A DNA stretch of 64,000 nt from Lachnospiraceae bacterium (GCA_022793195.1 JAAWCJ010000016.1:124001-188000), one strand, 5' to 3'. Positions 27,181-37,491 are shown, counted from the stretch's first letter. Program-made: numbers and translations. Notes: generated by a model not told the origin, from the letters alone.

Positions 27181-28458
27181 ATGTATATGGACGGCAGTTT
27201 TGCGCTGATTCAAAAGTTTGACCAGGAGATGGCGGAATATACTTTGAAAGAGGAGAAAAGGCAGCTGGAAACACTGTGCCTGATTGCTTCTGAAAATTAT
27301 GCCTCCCCCATTACCGTTGGAATGGAAGGGACAGTATGGGCCAATAAAAATGCCGAGGGATATCCGGGACACCGGTTTGCCGGAGGATGTGAATTGGCGG
27401 ATAAAGTGGAAAATCTGGCAAAGGAGCGGTGCAAAGAGTTATTTGGATGTGAGTATGTGAATGTCCAGAGTATGAGCTCTACCCTTTCCAACGTGGCCGT
27501 GCTGCGGGCGCTCTTAAAGCCGGGTGATACCATTCTTTCCATGGAATTGAACCAGGGAGGGCATTTGAGCCATGGGGCCAGGTTCCATTATAGCGGAAAA
27601 ATGTATAATATTGTACAGTATGGACTGAATAAAGAAACAGAAACCATTGATATGGAGCAGGTGGCTAACCTTGCCAGGGAGCATAAACCACAGTTGATTA
27701 TCTGTGGAACGTCCTCCTATCCCAGGATGGTGGATTATAAAAGGTTTGGGGAAATTGCGAAAGAGGTGGGGGCTTACCTGATGGCGGATATCGCACACCC
27801 GGTGGGACTCATTGCTGCCGGAGTGATTCCTTCTCCTGTGCCGTATGCGGATGTGGTGACTACCTCCACCCATAAGACTTTCCGCGGACCCAGAGGCTGC
27901 GGGATTATCATGTGCAGAGAGGAACTGGGAAAAAAAATTGACCAGCAGATATTCCCGGGGCTCCAGGGAGCGCCCAAAATGGATATGATTGCTTCCAGAG
28001 CTGTCCTGTTTAAAGAATGTATGACAGAAGAATATAAAGAGTACCAAAAACAGGTAAAGAAAAATGCGGAGGCCCTGGCTGACGGGCTGAAAGATTGTGG
28101 GCTGCGCCTGGTGTCCGGGGGAACGGAAACACATTTGGTACTGGTGGATATCCGGGAATTGATTCCGACGGGAAGAGAGGCGGAAGACGTACTGGGAAGC
28201 GTCGGAATTGTGGTAAACAAGAATATGATTCCTTACGACCCCCAAAGTGCAAATCTGGCCAGCGGCATCCGTATCGGAAGTCCCGCACTGACAACGAGAG
28301 GATTTAAAGAAGAAGATATACGGGAAGTGGCCAGGCTGCTGGCAAAAGCCCTGAAGCACCATAAAGAGGAAGCAGTGCTGGATGAAGTGAGGAGCGCTGT
28401 GAAAGAAAAGGCTTCTCATTACCCGATGTTTGCCGAAAAATGGATTCCCCGCAGTTAA
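27181..28458 (+). CDS. glyA: Serine hydroxymethyltransferase
   Basis: 425 residues from ATG 27181, with AAGGAGG 8 bases upstream. The PLP lysine lies in STHKTFRGPRG, and SENYASP plus EGYPGHRFAGG are the substrate and PLP signatures (the usual Tyr of EGYPG is kept). It converts serine and THF to glycine and 5,10-methylene-THF. It precedes a two-component system by 70 bases and may be co-transcribed with it. Confidence 0.96.
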   Translation: MYMDGSFALIQKFDQEMAEYTLKEEKRQLETLCLIASENYASPITVGMEGTVWANKNAEGYPGHRFAGGCELADKVENLAKERCKELFGCEYVNVQSMSSTLSNVAVLRALLKPGDTILSMELNQGGHLSHGARFHYSGKMYNIVQYGLNKETETIDMEQVANLAREHKPQLIICGTSSYPRMVDYKRFGEIAKEVGAYLMADIAHPVGLIAAGVIPSPVPYADVVTTSTHKTFRGPRGCGIIMCREELGKKIDQQIFPGLQGAPKMDMIASRAVLFKECMTEEYKEYQKQVKKNAEALADGLKDCGLRLVSGGTETHLVLVDIRELIPTGREAEDVLGSVGIVVNKNMIPYDPQSANLASGIRIGSPALTTRGFKEEDIREVARLLAKALKHHKEEAVLDEVRSAVKEKASHYPMFAEKWIPRS

Positions 28459-28528
28459 ACATATTTGGCGGTAGGATTTCAGAATGAAATCTGCTAAAAT
28501 AAGAAATCATAAAAGGAGGGGATGCATT

Positions 28529-30064
28529 ATGGGAGAAATACAGCTTTTGGACTGGGGAAGTATTGAATGGATTTATGAACCTGCAGAAGGGTCCATGGAC
28601 AATATGCGGGTGGGAATCAGCACGATGCTTCCGGGAACGGTGCAGCCCCTCCATATCCACTGCGGGGATGAACAGCTGATGTATGTATTAAGCGGGAGAG
28701 GACGCCAGCGTATCGGCGGTGAGGAGAGTATCCTGGAAAAAGGGAATATTTACCATGTCTCCACCGGAATGGCCCACGAGTCTTTCAACGACGGGGACGA
28801 ACCCATCGTGAAGCTTTTGATTTCCATACCGGCCCTTACTATGGCTCCAAAGGTCCGAATGAATGAAGCGGAACGGGTCAAGAAACAGGAATCCATCAAT
28901 AAACCGGAATTCTTAAAGGATACGGTGAAAGAGCTGTTCCGTTCCATGCTGGCGCCCCTCAGGATACCTCTTGCCATTTTTGATTCGGAGGAACGCCTGG
29001 TTTATAAAAGCAGAGAATACCCGGAATACTGCCGCCGGATTTGCCATATTGATGAAGAGTTGGAAAACTGCCGGCTGATTAAAAGAAAAGGTGTGTGGGT
29101 GCCTCCTTATTATGAGGGGGCTTCTGCCTGTGTCTGTGAGCACGGCCTTTGGGTCTATACGCTTCCGATTATGGCAGGTGGAGAGCTTTTGGGGTATATC
29201 GAAGCAGGGCATGTACGGACAGGAAAAGGGGATGAGCCACAGGAAGAGCTTCCCTATAATGTGCCGGACAGTACCGTAAGGGGGATTGTCCAGGTGATCC
29301 ACAAGCTTTCCGAAGCGGTCTGCAACCATTATGAAGTCTGCCGTATGCAGGTGGCGCTGCAGCATAATGTGAGAATTCTCTCCGACAGGAAGAGAGAAGA
29401 AGAACTTTTGCAGGAGACCCTCCGGACCACCAAAGATCAGGCTTTTAATCTGCAGATTAACCAGCATTTCCTTTTTAATACCTTAAATACCATTGCCGGG
29501 CTGGCCGTCAGGGAGGAAGCCATTTCCACTTATGAGGCAGTGGGGGATCTGGCTCAGCTTCTGCGGTATACGCTGCGGACAGACAGCTATTTTGTGACCC
29601 TTGGGGAGGAATTGGAGTACCTGAAAAACTATACGAATCTTCAGAAACTGCGGTTTCGGAAACGGCTGGAAGTGGAATATACGGTTCTTGCTTGCCTTCT
29701 TTCCGAAAAAGTCCCCTTCAATTTCCTGCAACCCATTGTGGAGAATTGTTTTACTCACGGTTTTAAAAACAAAACAGGAATCATGGCTGTGTCGGTCCAG
29801 GCAGAACAGATGGGGGAAACCATCAGATTCCGGATTGCCGATAATGGAGAGGGCATGGATAGTTCCAGTTTGGAAAGACTCAGGGAAAAAATGCAAAAAG
29901 GAGATGGCTCCCATGGTACGGGCATGGTGGTGCAGAAGCTAAAATCCCTTTATGGGGACAGCGCTTTTTTGGCCGTGGAGTCCTCGGAGAAGGGAACTGT
30001 GGTATCCGTTTGTATTCCCATGGAGAGGAGGGGACAGGATGAAGAAGGTTTTACTGGCAGATGA
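28529..30064 (+). CDS. LytS-type sensor kinase with cupin and PocR-like input domains
   Basis: 511 residues from ATG 28529 (AAAGGAGGGG upstream). No membrane segment is seen, so the kinase is cytoplasmic. Residues 35-98 form a cupin (PLHIHCGDEQLMYVLSG). Residues about 140-240 have CxxC-type Cys positions and VYTLPIMAGGELLGYIEAGHV, like the PocR ligand-binding domain. A coiled segment leads to the His_kinase box QINQHFLFNTLNT (phosphorylated H313), and a HATPase domain follows (NxxxHG, DNGEGM, GTGMVV). It probably senses a small molecule and signals to the AraC-type regulator, whose start it overlaps by 26 bases. Confidence 0.88.
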   Translation: MGEIQLLDWGSIEWIYEPAEGSMDNMRVGISTMLPGTVQPLHIHCGDEQLMYVLSGRGRQRIGGEESILEKGNIYHVSTGMAHESFNDGDEPIVKLLISIPALTMAPKVRMNEAERVKKQESINKPEFLKDTVKELFRSMLAPLRIPLAIFDSEERLVYKSREYPEYCRRICHIDEELENCRLIKRKGVWVPPYYEGASACVCEHGLWVYTLPIMAGGELLGYIEAGHVRTGKGDEPQEELPYNVPDSTVRGIVQVIHKLSEAVCNHYEVCRMQVALQHNVRILSDRKREEELLQETLRTTKDQAFNLQINQHFLFNTLNTIAGLAVREEAISTYEAVGDLAQLLRYTLRTDSYFVTLGEELEYLKNYTNLQKLRFRKRLEVEYTVLACLLSEKVPFNFLQPIVENCFTHGFKNKTGIMAVSVQAEQMGETIRFRIADNGEGMDSSSLERLREKMQKGDGSHGTGMVVQKLKSLYGDSAFLAVESSEKGTVVSVCIPMERRGQDEEGFTGR

Positions 30065-30734
30065 CGAGAGCGCACCTGGTGAGATTATCAAGTATTTTAT
30101 CCGTACCCATGAGCTTCCCCTTCAGGTGGTGGGGGAGAGCAGCGATGGCGTCGGCACCATACAGGCCATCAAAAGGCTCCGGCCGGATATTGTGTTTTTG
30201 GACATTGAGATGCCAGGGATGAACGGCCTCCAGGTGATGGAGCAGATCGGAAGGGAGTATACGGGAAACATAAACTTTATCATTATCACAGCATTTGATT
30301 CTTTTGCATATGCGCAACAAGCCCTTCGGATGGGGGCGAAAGATTTCCTTTTGAAACCGGTGATGTATGAACAGTTCTGTGAAACCATGAAACGGGTGAT
30401 CGGATACCGCTATTTTGACAATCCATCCTTTAATCAGCTTCTGGAATATATCGACATCCATTATAAAGAAGAGCTGAGCCTGGCCTCCTGTGCAGCCGTT
30501 CTTTCCATGAGCCAAAGTAACGTGGCTCGTTTTTTTAAAAAATATCTGGATACCAGTTTTACTGCTTATCTGAACGAGGTACGCATGCGGTATGCCAGGG
30601 AATTTCTGAAAGCCGGATATCCCATCAAAAAGGCCGCCGACATGGCAGGTTATAATAACCTGAATTACTTTTACAAAATTTTTAAAAACAAATACCAGAT
30701 GACACCGAAAGAATATTTGGCAGAGCCTTTTTAA
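30039..30734 (+). CDS. AraC-family response regulator (REC + HTH)
   Basis: 231 residues from ATG 30039 (GAGGAGGGG upstream); the in-frame extension to 29952 is antisense-like. The receiver domain spans about 1-120 with DDE near 8-10, phospho-acceptor D55 (FLDIEMPG) and K in LLKPV. The AraC HTH pair occupies about 130-230 (VLSMSQSNVARFFKKYLDTSF ... KKAADMAGYNNLNYFYKIFKNKY). It pairs with the upstream kinase. Its stop codon abuts the stop codon of the convergent hybrid kinase with no bases between. Confidence 0.92.
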   Translation: MKKVLLADDESAPGEIIKYFIRTHELPLQVVGESSDGVGTIQAIKRLRPDIVFLDIEMPGMNGLQVMEQIGREYTGNINFIIITAFDSFAYAQQALRMGAKDFLLKPVMYEQFCETMKRVIGYRYFDNPSFNQLLEYIDIHYKEELSLASCAAVLSMSQSNVARFFKKYLDTSFTAYLNEVRMRYAREFLKAGYPIKKAADMAGYNNLNYFYKIFKNKYQMTPKEYLAEPF

Positions 30735-33700
30735 TTATCGGATTAATTCCTGAAGTACAGATATAAAGATATCCATATCGAGGGGCTTTGAAATATGGGC
30801 GTTCATCCCATTCTTTATGGCAGCTTCTTTGTCTTCTTCCAGGGCGTTGGCCGTCATGGCAATGATAGGCAGGTCACGGACGTCTTTCCTCGGCATATTT
30901 CGGATAGTCCTGGTGGCTTCATAGCCATTCATGATGGGCATCTGGACATCCATCAAAATTGCATCATAGTAATTTTCTTCCGCTTTTTCCATCATCGCCA
31001 CGGCATCTGTCCCATCGGGCGCCGATTCCACCAGGAAACCGGCCTCTGTCAGTATCACTTCTGCAATTTCACGGTTCAGTTCAATATCTTCCACCAGCAG
31101 GATACGTTTTCCACTAAAATCAGCCAAAGTCCAGGAGGCAGTTTTTTCCTCTTTATCTAAGAGGTTATTGGCAGCCAGCAGGGCGGACTTTAAGTCGGAC
31201 ATAAAGAGCGGTTTTGCACAGAAAGCCGTCACACCGGCAGCCTTTGCTTCTTCTTCAATATCGGACCAGTCATAGGCCGTCAGGATGATGATGGGTGCAT
31301 CTTCTCCCACAGCGCTTCGGATTTTTCTTGCCGTTTCCACTCCGCTCAGTTCCGGCATCTGCCAGTCGATGATATAGGTGTGGTAGGAATCCCCCTCCTC
31401 ATATGCCATTTTTGCGCGGTATGCCGCCTCTCTTCCCGACGTGGTCCATTCCGCGCGCATCCCGATTTGCTTCAGCATTTTACTTACGCTGCTGCAGATA
31501 TTAAAATCATCATCCACCACCATAGCCCGCAGGCCGTGCAGCTCTTTCAGCTGTTCTGCGTTCTTTTTGATATCCTGAAGTTTCAGCGTAAATTCTACTG
31601 TAAAGGTACTTCCTTTTCCTATTTCGCTTTCCACAGAGATGGCGCCATTCATCATCTCGACAATATTTTTGGTGATTGCCATACCAAGCCCCGTTCCCTG
31701 GATGCCGGATTGGGTGGCGCTGGCTTCCCGTTCAAAGGGTTCAAAAATATGCTCCACAAAATCCGGGGACATACCGATACCATTATCTTTAATGACAAAG
31801 ATATAGTCGCCGTATCCATGGCGGAATGTGGTTTTTTGTATAATACGGAAGGAAATGGTTCCGCCGGCAGGCGTGTATTTTACGGCGTTACTGAGCAGAT
31901 TAATAAATACCTGGTTCATTTTCAAGGCGTCCGCGACGACGTCTTCGTTGACAACTTCAAAAGTATCGATGAACAATTCCAGCTGCTTTGCTTTCACCTG
32001 CGGCTGAATAATATTTACCAGATTGTGCATCAGTTCGGAAATATTACATTCCTGTTCTTTAATCTGTACCTTTCCGCTTTCGATTCTACTCATGTCCAGG
32101 ATATCATTGATGAGGCTGAGAAGATGGTTGCTGGAAGAGAGAACCTTCTGGAGGCAGTCGCGGACCTGGTCTTTATTGTCAATATGGCTGACTGCGATGG
32201 TGGTAAACCCGATGATGGCATTCATGGGTGTGCGGATATCGTGGGACATATTGGAAAGAAATGTGGTCTTGGCACGGTTGGCATGCTGTGCCTGCAAAAG
32301 GGCATCCTGCAAAGCCTGTGTCTGCTCCCGCTGTTTTTGTACCTGTTCTGTGATTTCCTTCGATACAACCATCACCATAATATCATTGGTATCATAATCC
32401 TGTGTCATGACAAAGGACTGACGGACACACATCTGATTGTCAGGGGAATCCTGTCCCCAGTATTCAATGATGACTTCTGCCTCCCCTTGTTCAAAACGCT
32501 CTTTCAGATAATTGATATTTACTATAGTGCGGTAATCTTCTATGGATTCTGGCAGGACAAACTGTTCCCACCGTTTAAAACATTCTGAAGCAGGGCAGGG
32601 AGCTTCCAGTCCTACCCGATTGAGAAGAGAAACCGGTTTTCCGTCGACGGTACGGACCACATCATGTTCAATCAAATCCTGAGTCAAATTAAAATCGAAA
32701 GTGGAAAAAGCATTGGAAGCGACGGCAATCCGGTATTGACGCTCTTTCCGGTCGGCAAGGGATATCTCAGCCTGGATGGAGAGCTCTTTTTCCTTGATTT
32801 CGGTGATATTCTGGCGGGTAAACAAGACTTTAACAGCCTGCCCCTCTTTTCGCTCCAGGCAGATGATATTGAGGTGGACCCATTCCGTATGGTCGTGATG
32901 GGTGACATGGCGTTCAAAACGTAAATCATTATGTTCCGTCAATGCGGTGATGACAGAGTTTTTATCAATCAATATGGCAAATTCCTGGCGGTCACTTTCC
33001 TCTGTCATGATGGAACAAAGATATTCTGATAAATCCTGATACCTGCCGCAGATGGGGAGGGTACTGTCCTTCGGGCTGGTTCCGGCCAGGTATTGATAAG
33101 TGTCCGTTTCAAAATCAACAACGGCGAAACGGGAAAATAAGGTATTGACGCCGTCAATAATATAACCCATTTCGCGGTTTTTCTGTTCCAGAAGCTTTTT
33201 ATTCCGGCTGGCCCGGATTAAAAGCATGATGATATAGATGACGAAAAGTGCAATCAGCAAGATTTCCAGCTGGATTCCCACAAGATTTTCATCTTTTATC
33301 ATGGCCTGGGTCACATTTTTCGGGAATGTCTGTACGAGGACAACGTTGTTTTCGGAAAGATGTATGACACAGATATTATCTGTTTTACTGCCGGAATCGC
33401 AGACAAAGGCTCCTTCCCCGCCATTTTTAAAGACGCTTTCTGCGTCGGCAGCTGTCCTTTTATCAATAACCCCTTCTTCCATCAGTGTGTCCAGTAGCAA
33501 GGATTCATTCATTTCAGAACTGGAAGAGGCTATCACAAAACCATCGGGCGTACAGAGGAAGACGTCGGCCTCTTCACCGAAATAAGTGGCGGCAAGCATG
33601 TTTTTCAGGTATTCTTCCGCCAGGTAGGCTCCCCGCAATACACCGATAATTTCGCCGTCATAATAGACGGGTGCAAAAAAGCAAGCCATGGTTTCATCAA

Positions 33701-34133
33701 AAAAGTGGCCGTTAAAAATAATGGAGATACCGTTTTCTCCGGCCATACCCCTGGTATAGAAATCACGGTCGGTGACATCGGCGGTCCGCCCGTCGGAAGC
33801 ATGGTCGATGCCGGAGGCATCCACAAAGAGTAAAGCATCAAATAAGGAATTTTTCTCTATTTCTTCCAGCATTTGAGCGGTGAGCGCCGGCTCAGTCAGG
33901 CTTTCTCCCACAAGGGAAGCATAAGTCTGGATCAGGTCAAGGGCGTTATTCAACTTGTCATTGATCTGGGATGCAGTTTGCCTGGCGGCATCTGCTGCGT
34001 AATTTTTATTTCGTTCTGTCATGCGTTTGCTGTTTTGCAGTGTATACCAGAAAAACAGGATTACAATGGCTGCCAAAAGAAATAAAACGTATATGATTTC
34101 CTGCAGTGACTTTTTCTTTTTCATAAAATTCAT
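30735..34133 (-). CDS. Hybrid sensor histidine kinase with two receiver domains
   Basis: 1132 residues from ATG 34133 (GGAGGA 7-8 bases upstream). One helix at about 12-32, an extracellular dCache-like sensor at about 35-285, and a second helix at about 290-307. Two PAS-like segments (about 320-445 and 465-595) precede HisKA (H631 in SNMSHDIRTP) and HATPase (LLSNAVKY, DNGIGM, GTGLGM). REC1 spans about 868-985 (D923) and REC2 about 1009-1130 (D1062, MDVQMP). No Hpt domain is present, so output must go through another protein or by receiver-protein contacts. Confidence 0.9.
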   Translation of the reverse strand: MNFMKKKKSLQEIIYVLFLLAAIVILFFWYTLQNSKRMTERNKNYAADAARQTASQINDKLNNALDLIQTYASLVGESLTEPALTAQMLEEIEKNSLFDALLFVDASGIDHASDGRTADVTDRDFYTRGMAGENGISIIFNGHFFDETMACFFAPVYYDGEIIGVLRGAYLAEEYLKNMLAATYFGEEADVFLCTPDGFVIASSSSEMNESLLLDTLMEEGVIDKRTAADAESVFKNGGEGAFVCDSGSKTDNICVIHLSENNVVLVQTFPKNVTQAMIKDENLVGIQLEILLIALFVIYIIMLLIRASRNKKLLEQKNREMGYIIDGVNTLFSRFAVVDFETDTYQYLAGTSPKDSTLPICGRYQDLSEYLCSIMTEESDRQEFAILIDKNSVITALTEHNDLRFERHVTHHDHTEWVHLNIICLERKEGQAVKVLFTRQNITEIKEKELSIQAEISLADRKERQYRIAVASNAFSTFDFNLTQDLIEHDVVRTVDGKPVSLLNRVGLEAPCPASECFKRWEQFVLPESIEDYRTIVNINYLKERFEQGEAEVIIEYWGQDSPDNQMCVRQSFVMTQDYDTNDIMVMVVSKEITEQVQKQREQTQALQDALLQAQHANRAKTTFLSNMSHDIRTPMNAIIGFTTIAVSHIDNKDQVRDCLQKVLSSSNHLLSLINDILDMSRIESGKVQIKEQECNISELMHNLVNIIQPQVKAKQLELFIDTFEVVNEDVVADALKMNQVFINLLSNAVKYTPAGGTISFRIIQKTTFRHGYGDYIFVIKDNGIGMSPDFVEHIFEPFEREASATQSGIQGTGLGMAITKNIVEMMNGAISVESEIGKGSTFTVEFTLKLQDIKKNAEQLKELHGLRAMVVDDDFNICSSVSKMLKQIGMRAEWTTSGREAAYRAKMAYEEGDSYHTYIIDWQMPELSGVETARKIRSAVGEDAPIIILTAYDWSDIEEEAKAAGVTAFCAKPLFMSDLKSALLAANNLLDKEEKTASWTLADFSGKRILLVEDIELNREIAEVILTEAGFLVESAPDGTDAVAMMEKAEENYYDAILMDVQMPIMNGYEATRTIRNMPRKDVRDLPIIAMTANALEEDKEAAIKNGMNAHISKPLDMDIFISVLQELIR

Positions 34134-34373
34134 CAAACAATCCTCCCGGATAAGGCAGTTTTCATATCCTGCCGCCGCCGTCTCTTTCTATAAAAGTGTA
34201 ACACAAAATCTTCCGATTCACAATCAGAATATAGAGAGGAAATCAATGGAGGAAAGATGTGAAACTTACGTGAATTCCTGGGGGAAACTATGGAAATTAA
34301 AGCTTGTGTCTGTTAAAATGACAATCAGGAAAAGGGAAAGCCGCATGGGAAGGCGGCGGAAGGCGAGGTTGGA

Positions 34374-35051
34374 ATGGAAAAACTGAAAATCCTTGTGGTG
34401 GATGATGAGAGCAGGATGAGAAAGTTGGTGAAAGATTTCCTTGTAAAAAAAGATTTTTCAGTTTCAGAAGCGGCAGATGGGGAAGAAGCGCTGGAGCTGT
34501 TTTTTTCGGATAAAGGCATCAGTTTGATTATTATGGATGTGATGATGCCTAAAATGGACGGTTATGAGGCAGTGCGGACCATCCGCCAGTATTCCCAGGT
34601 GCCGATTATTATGTTGACGGCCAGGGCAGAAGAGAGGGATGAGCTTCTTGGCTTTGAGCTGGGTGTCGATGAGTATATTTCAAAACCCTTCAGCCCTAAA
34701 ATCCTGGTGGCGCGGGTAGAGGCTATCCTGAGGAGGAGCCTGGCTGTGAAGACAGACAGCATCGAGGTGGGTGGAATCCTTTTAGACAAGGCGGCCCATC
34801 AGGTCAGTGTGGATGGGAAACAGGTGGAATTAAGTTTTAAGGAATTTGAGCTTTTGTCTTATTTCGTGGAGAACCAGGGGTTAGCCCTTTCCCGTGAGAA
34901 TATCTTGAACCATGTGTGGAACTATGATTATTTCGGGGATGCCAGGACCATTGATACCCATGTGAAAAAGCTGCGGAGCAAATTGGGAAAGCAGGGGGAA
35001 TATATAAAAACCATCTGGGGAATGGGCTACAAATTTGAGGTGGAAAAATAA
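34374..35051 (+). CDS. OmpR-family response regulator
   Basis: 225 residues. Receiver domain with DDE (10-12), D55 (IIMDVMMP) and KPF, followed by a winged-helix DNA-binding domain (SFKEFELLSYF ... HVWNYDYFGDARTIDTHVKKLRSKL). It is directly followed by a sensor kinase (no gap), so they form one two-component unit. The 240-base gap to the divergent hybrid kinase probably holds both promoters. Confidence 0.94.
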   Translation: MEKLKILVVDDESRMRKLVKDFLVKKDFSVSEAADGEEALELFFSDKGISLIIMDVMMPKMDGYEAVRTIRQYSQVPIIMLTARAEERDELLGFELGVDEYISKPFSPKILVARVEAILRRSLAVKTDSIEVGGILLDKAAHQVSVDGKQVELSFKEFELLSYFVENQGLALSRENILNHVWNYDYFGDARTIDTHVKKLRSKLGKQGEYIKTIWGMGYKFEVEK

Positions 35052-36518
35052 ATGAAACACACCATTCGCTTTAAATATACCATGATTTTGGCCAGTGTCG
35101 TGGGCATTGTGATTGCAGCCAGCTGGATTGCCATCAACCTGTGCCTGGAGCCTTATTACCTGCAGCGCAAGCAGAGGACGTTGATTCAGGTACATGAAGA
35201 GCTGGGAGAGCGTCTGGCGGTGGACGGTTCTGTGACTTCCGACACAAAAATGTATCTGCGGAGAGTCAAGGAAAACTATAATATTGAAATTTTCTTATGG
35301 GATTCGGCGCGGAATGTTATTTATTCTTCCACATCGGGAGATGTTCTGAAAGGGGGAAATAACCTGCTGGCCTATATTCTGGGAGAGAATCAGGCCATTA
35401 AAAGGATTGCGGAAACAGAGGAATACCAAATCAATAAAATATATGATAGGGATTTGGGGGCCGATTATATGGAGATGTTTTCCGCTTATCTGGGAGGAAG
35501 TTTCTGCCTCATGCGCGTCCCCCTCCAAAGTATCCAGGAAACGGTGCGGATGGTAAATCAGTTCCACCTCTATGTGGCTTTTGGGGTGGCGGCTTCCGGA
35601 ATTTTAGTGGCATGGTTCCTGACCAAGAATATGACGGCGCCGATTCTGCGTCTTTCCTCCCTGGCGGAGCGGATGGCCAACCTGGATTTCACCGCCAGAT
35701 ACGAAGGGGATGAAAACAGGGAGATCGGAATGTTGGGACAAAGCATGAACCATATGTCCGAACAGCTGGAACAGACCATCCTGGAGCTTAAGGCGGCCAA
35801 CCTGGAACTGAAACGTGATATCGAACAGAAGGTAAAGATTGATGAGATGCGCAAGGAGTTTCTTTCCAACGTTTCCCATGAGCTGAAAACCCCCATAGCT
35901 CTGGTACAGGGATATGCGGAAGGGCTGAAAGAGGGAATCAGCGACGACCCGGAGACGACGGAATGGTACTGTGATGTGATCATTGATGAGGCTTCCAAGA
36001 TGAACTCCATGGTAAAGAAGCTTTTGGCCCTGAACCAGATTGAGGCGGGAAGAGAACAACTTTCCATGGAGCATTTTAACCTGATCCCGGTCATCAAAGG
36101 GATTTTAAATTCCTATCAGCTTTTGATTGAACAAAAACAGGCGGATTTGTTTTTGAAAAGCCCGGAAAGCCTGTATATCTGGGCAGACGAATATATGACG
36201 GAAGAAGTCATCCGCAATTATGTGGGAAACGCCTTGAACCATCTGGAGGGAGAAAGAAAGATTTTTATTTTGGTGGAGAAACGGGGGGACAAAGCATATA
36301 TTCAGGTGAGGAATACGGGACAGCCCATACCGGAGGAAGATATTGAAAGAATCTGGGATAAGTTTTATAAGGTGGATAAAGCGCGGACCAGGGAATATGG
36401 CGGGAGCGGCATCGGCCTGTCCATCGTAAAGGCAGTGATGGAATCCCACGGGTGTGGCTATGGAGTGAAAAATGAAGAAGACGGCGTAAGTTTCTTCTGC
36501 GAATTTGACTGTAAATAA
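35052..36518 (+). CDS. Two-component sensor histidine kinase with HAMP domain
   Basis: 488 residues. TM1 at about 10-33, an extracellular sensor of about 135 residues, TM2 at about 173-192, then HAMP (about 193-245), HisKA with H276 (SNVSHELKTPIALV) and HATPase (NYVGNALNH, NTGQPIP, GGSGIGLSIV). It is the partner of the OmpR-type regulator just before it. The ligand is not identifiable from the extracellular part. Confidence 0.94.
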   Translation: MKHTIRFKYTMILASVVGIVIAASWIAINLCLEPYYLQRKQRTLIQVHEELGERLAVDGSVTSDTKMYLRRVKENYNIEIFLWDSARNVIYSSTSGDVLKGGNNLLAYILGENQAIKRIAETEEYQINKIYDRDLGADYMEMFSAYLGGSFCLMRVPLQSIQETVRMVNQFHLYVAFGVAASGILVAWFLTKNMTAPILRLSSLAERMANLDFTARYEGDENREIGMLGQSMNHMSEQLEQTILELKAANLELKRDIEQKVKIDEMRKEFLSNVSHELKTPIALVQGYAEGLKEGISDDPETTEWYCDVIIDEASKMNSMVKKLLALNQIEAGREQLSMEHFNLIPVIKGILNSYQLLIEQKQADLFLKSPESLYIWADEYMTEEVIRNYVGNALNHLEGERKIFILVEKRGDKAYIQVRNTGQPIPEEDIERIWDKFYKVDKARTREYGGSGIGLSIVKAVMESHGCGYGVKNEEDGVSFFCEFDCK

Positions 36519-36589
36519 AAGGCGTGTTATACTGGATAATAATGTCTCCGGCTTTCGGTTAAAGCGGAGAAGGCAGTGGGGAATCGGAT

Positions 36590-37468
36590 ATGTTTTTTTG
36601 GATTGCGGGAGTCGTCCTGGCAGTTTTTGTATCTGCCATATTGTTTGTTTCCTGGTATGAAAGGAATCATGTGGCAATAAGGGAATATGAGGTGGCATCC
36701 GGCGCCGTGGGGGAAGCATTTGACGGCTATACCATGGTGGTGATGGCCGACCTTCACGATAACGGGGCCGGAAAGCGGAACAACAGGATGATGGCTGCTA
36801 TCCGGCGGATTCATCCGGATGCAGTTATGGTGGCAGGCGATATGGTGATGGCCAGGAAGGGTGTCTGCAGGTATGAGGAGTGTGTGCGTCTGCTGCGGCG
36901 CCTGTCATTCCGGTATCCGGTGTATTATGGGCTTGGGAACCATGAAGCCAGGATGGACTGGGAAAAGGAAAACTATGCTTCCGCTTACCGGAAGTGGTAT
37001 GGGGAAATGATGCGGGCCGGGGTGACGGTCCTTGACAATTTGTCTTTAACCATCAGGGAAGGGAAAGAAGCGCTCACCATCACCGGGTTAAATCTGGACA
37101 GGGCCTATTACCGGAAAGTGAAAAAAGTACCCATGGAGACGGGATATCTGGAGCAGGTCCTGGGGGTGGCCAGAAGGGATGAGTATCATATTTTGCTGGC
37201 CCATACCCCGGCGTATTTTGATGAGTACGCGGCCTGGGGAGCGGATCTTACATTAAGCGGCCATTACCATGGCGGCACGGTGCGGCTGCCGTTTTTGGGA
37301 GGTGTTATTGCCCCTGACTTTGAATTGTTTCCAAAGTGGAGTAGAGGCAGGTATGACCAGGACGGAAAGACCATGATTGTCAGCGGCGGCCTGGGGACAC
37401 ATTCTGTCAATTTCCGCCTGGGAAATATGTCTGAGCTTTTAGTGGTGAGATTAAGACGGGTATCATAA
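36590..37468 (+). CDS. Membrane-anchored calcineurin-like metallophosphoesterase
   Basis: 292 residues. An N-terminal membrane helix (FWIAGVVLAVFVSAILFVSW) precedes the metallophosphoesterase core: MADLHDN, VAGDMV, GNHEARMD, LAHTPAYFDEY and SGHYHGG. Similar enzymes of the YkuE/YaeI type hydrolyse phosphodiesters or phospholipids (UDP-diacylglucosamine type reactions), but the substrate here is unknown. It follows the two-component system by 72 bases. Confidence 0.88.
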   Translation: MFFWIAGVVLAVFVSAILFVSWYERNHVAIREYEVASGAVGEAFDGYTMVVMADLHDNGAGKRNNRMMAAIRRIHPDAVMVAGDMVMARKGVCRYEECVRLLRRLSFRYPVYYGLGNHEARMDWEKENYASAYRKWYGEMMRAGVTVLDNLSLTIREGKEALTITGLNLDRAYYRKVKKVPMETGYLEQVLGVARRDEYHILLAHTPAYFDEYAAWGADLTLSGHYHGGTVRLPFLGGVIAPDFELFPKWSRGRYDQDGKTMIVSGGLGTHSVNFRLGNMSELLVVRLRRVS

Positions 37469-37491
37469 CAAAAGGGAAATGAGGATTTGAG

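Noticed and set aside
27514-28419. Minus-strand open frame of 301 codons opposite glyA
   Set aside because: A shadow frame of a highly conserved enzyme gene without start signals.
31380-32588. Plus-strand open frame of 402 codons opposite the hybrid kinase
   Set aside because: It has no ribosome binding site and lies fully inside the kinase, whose motifs are all intact on the other strand.
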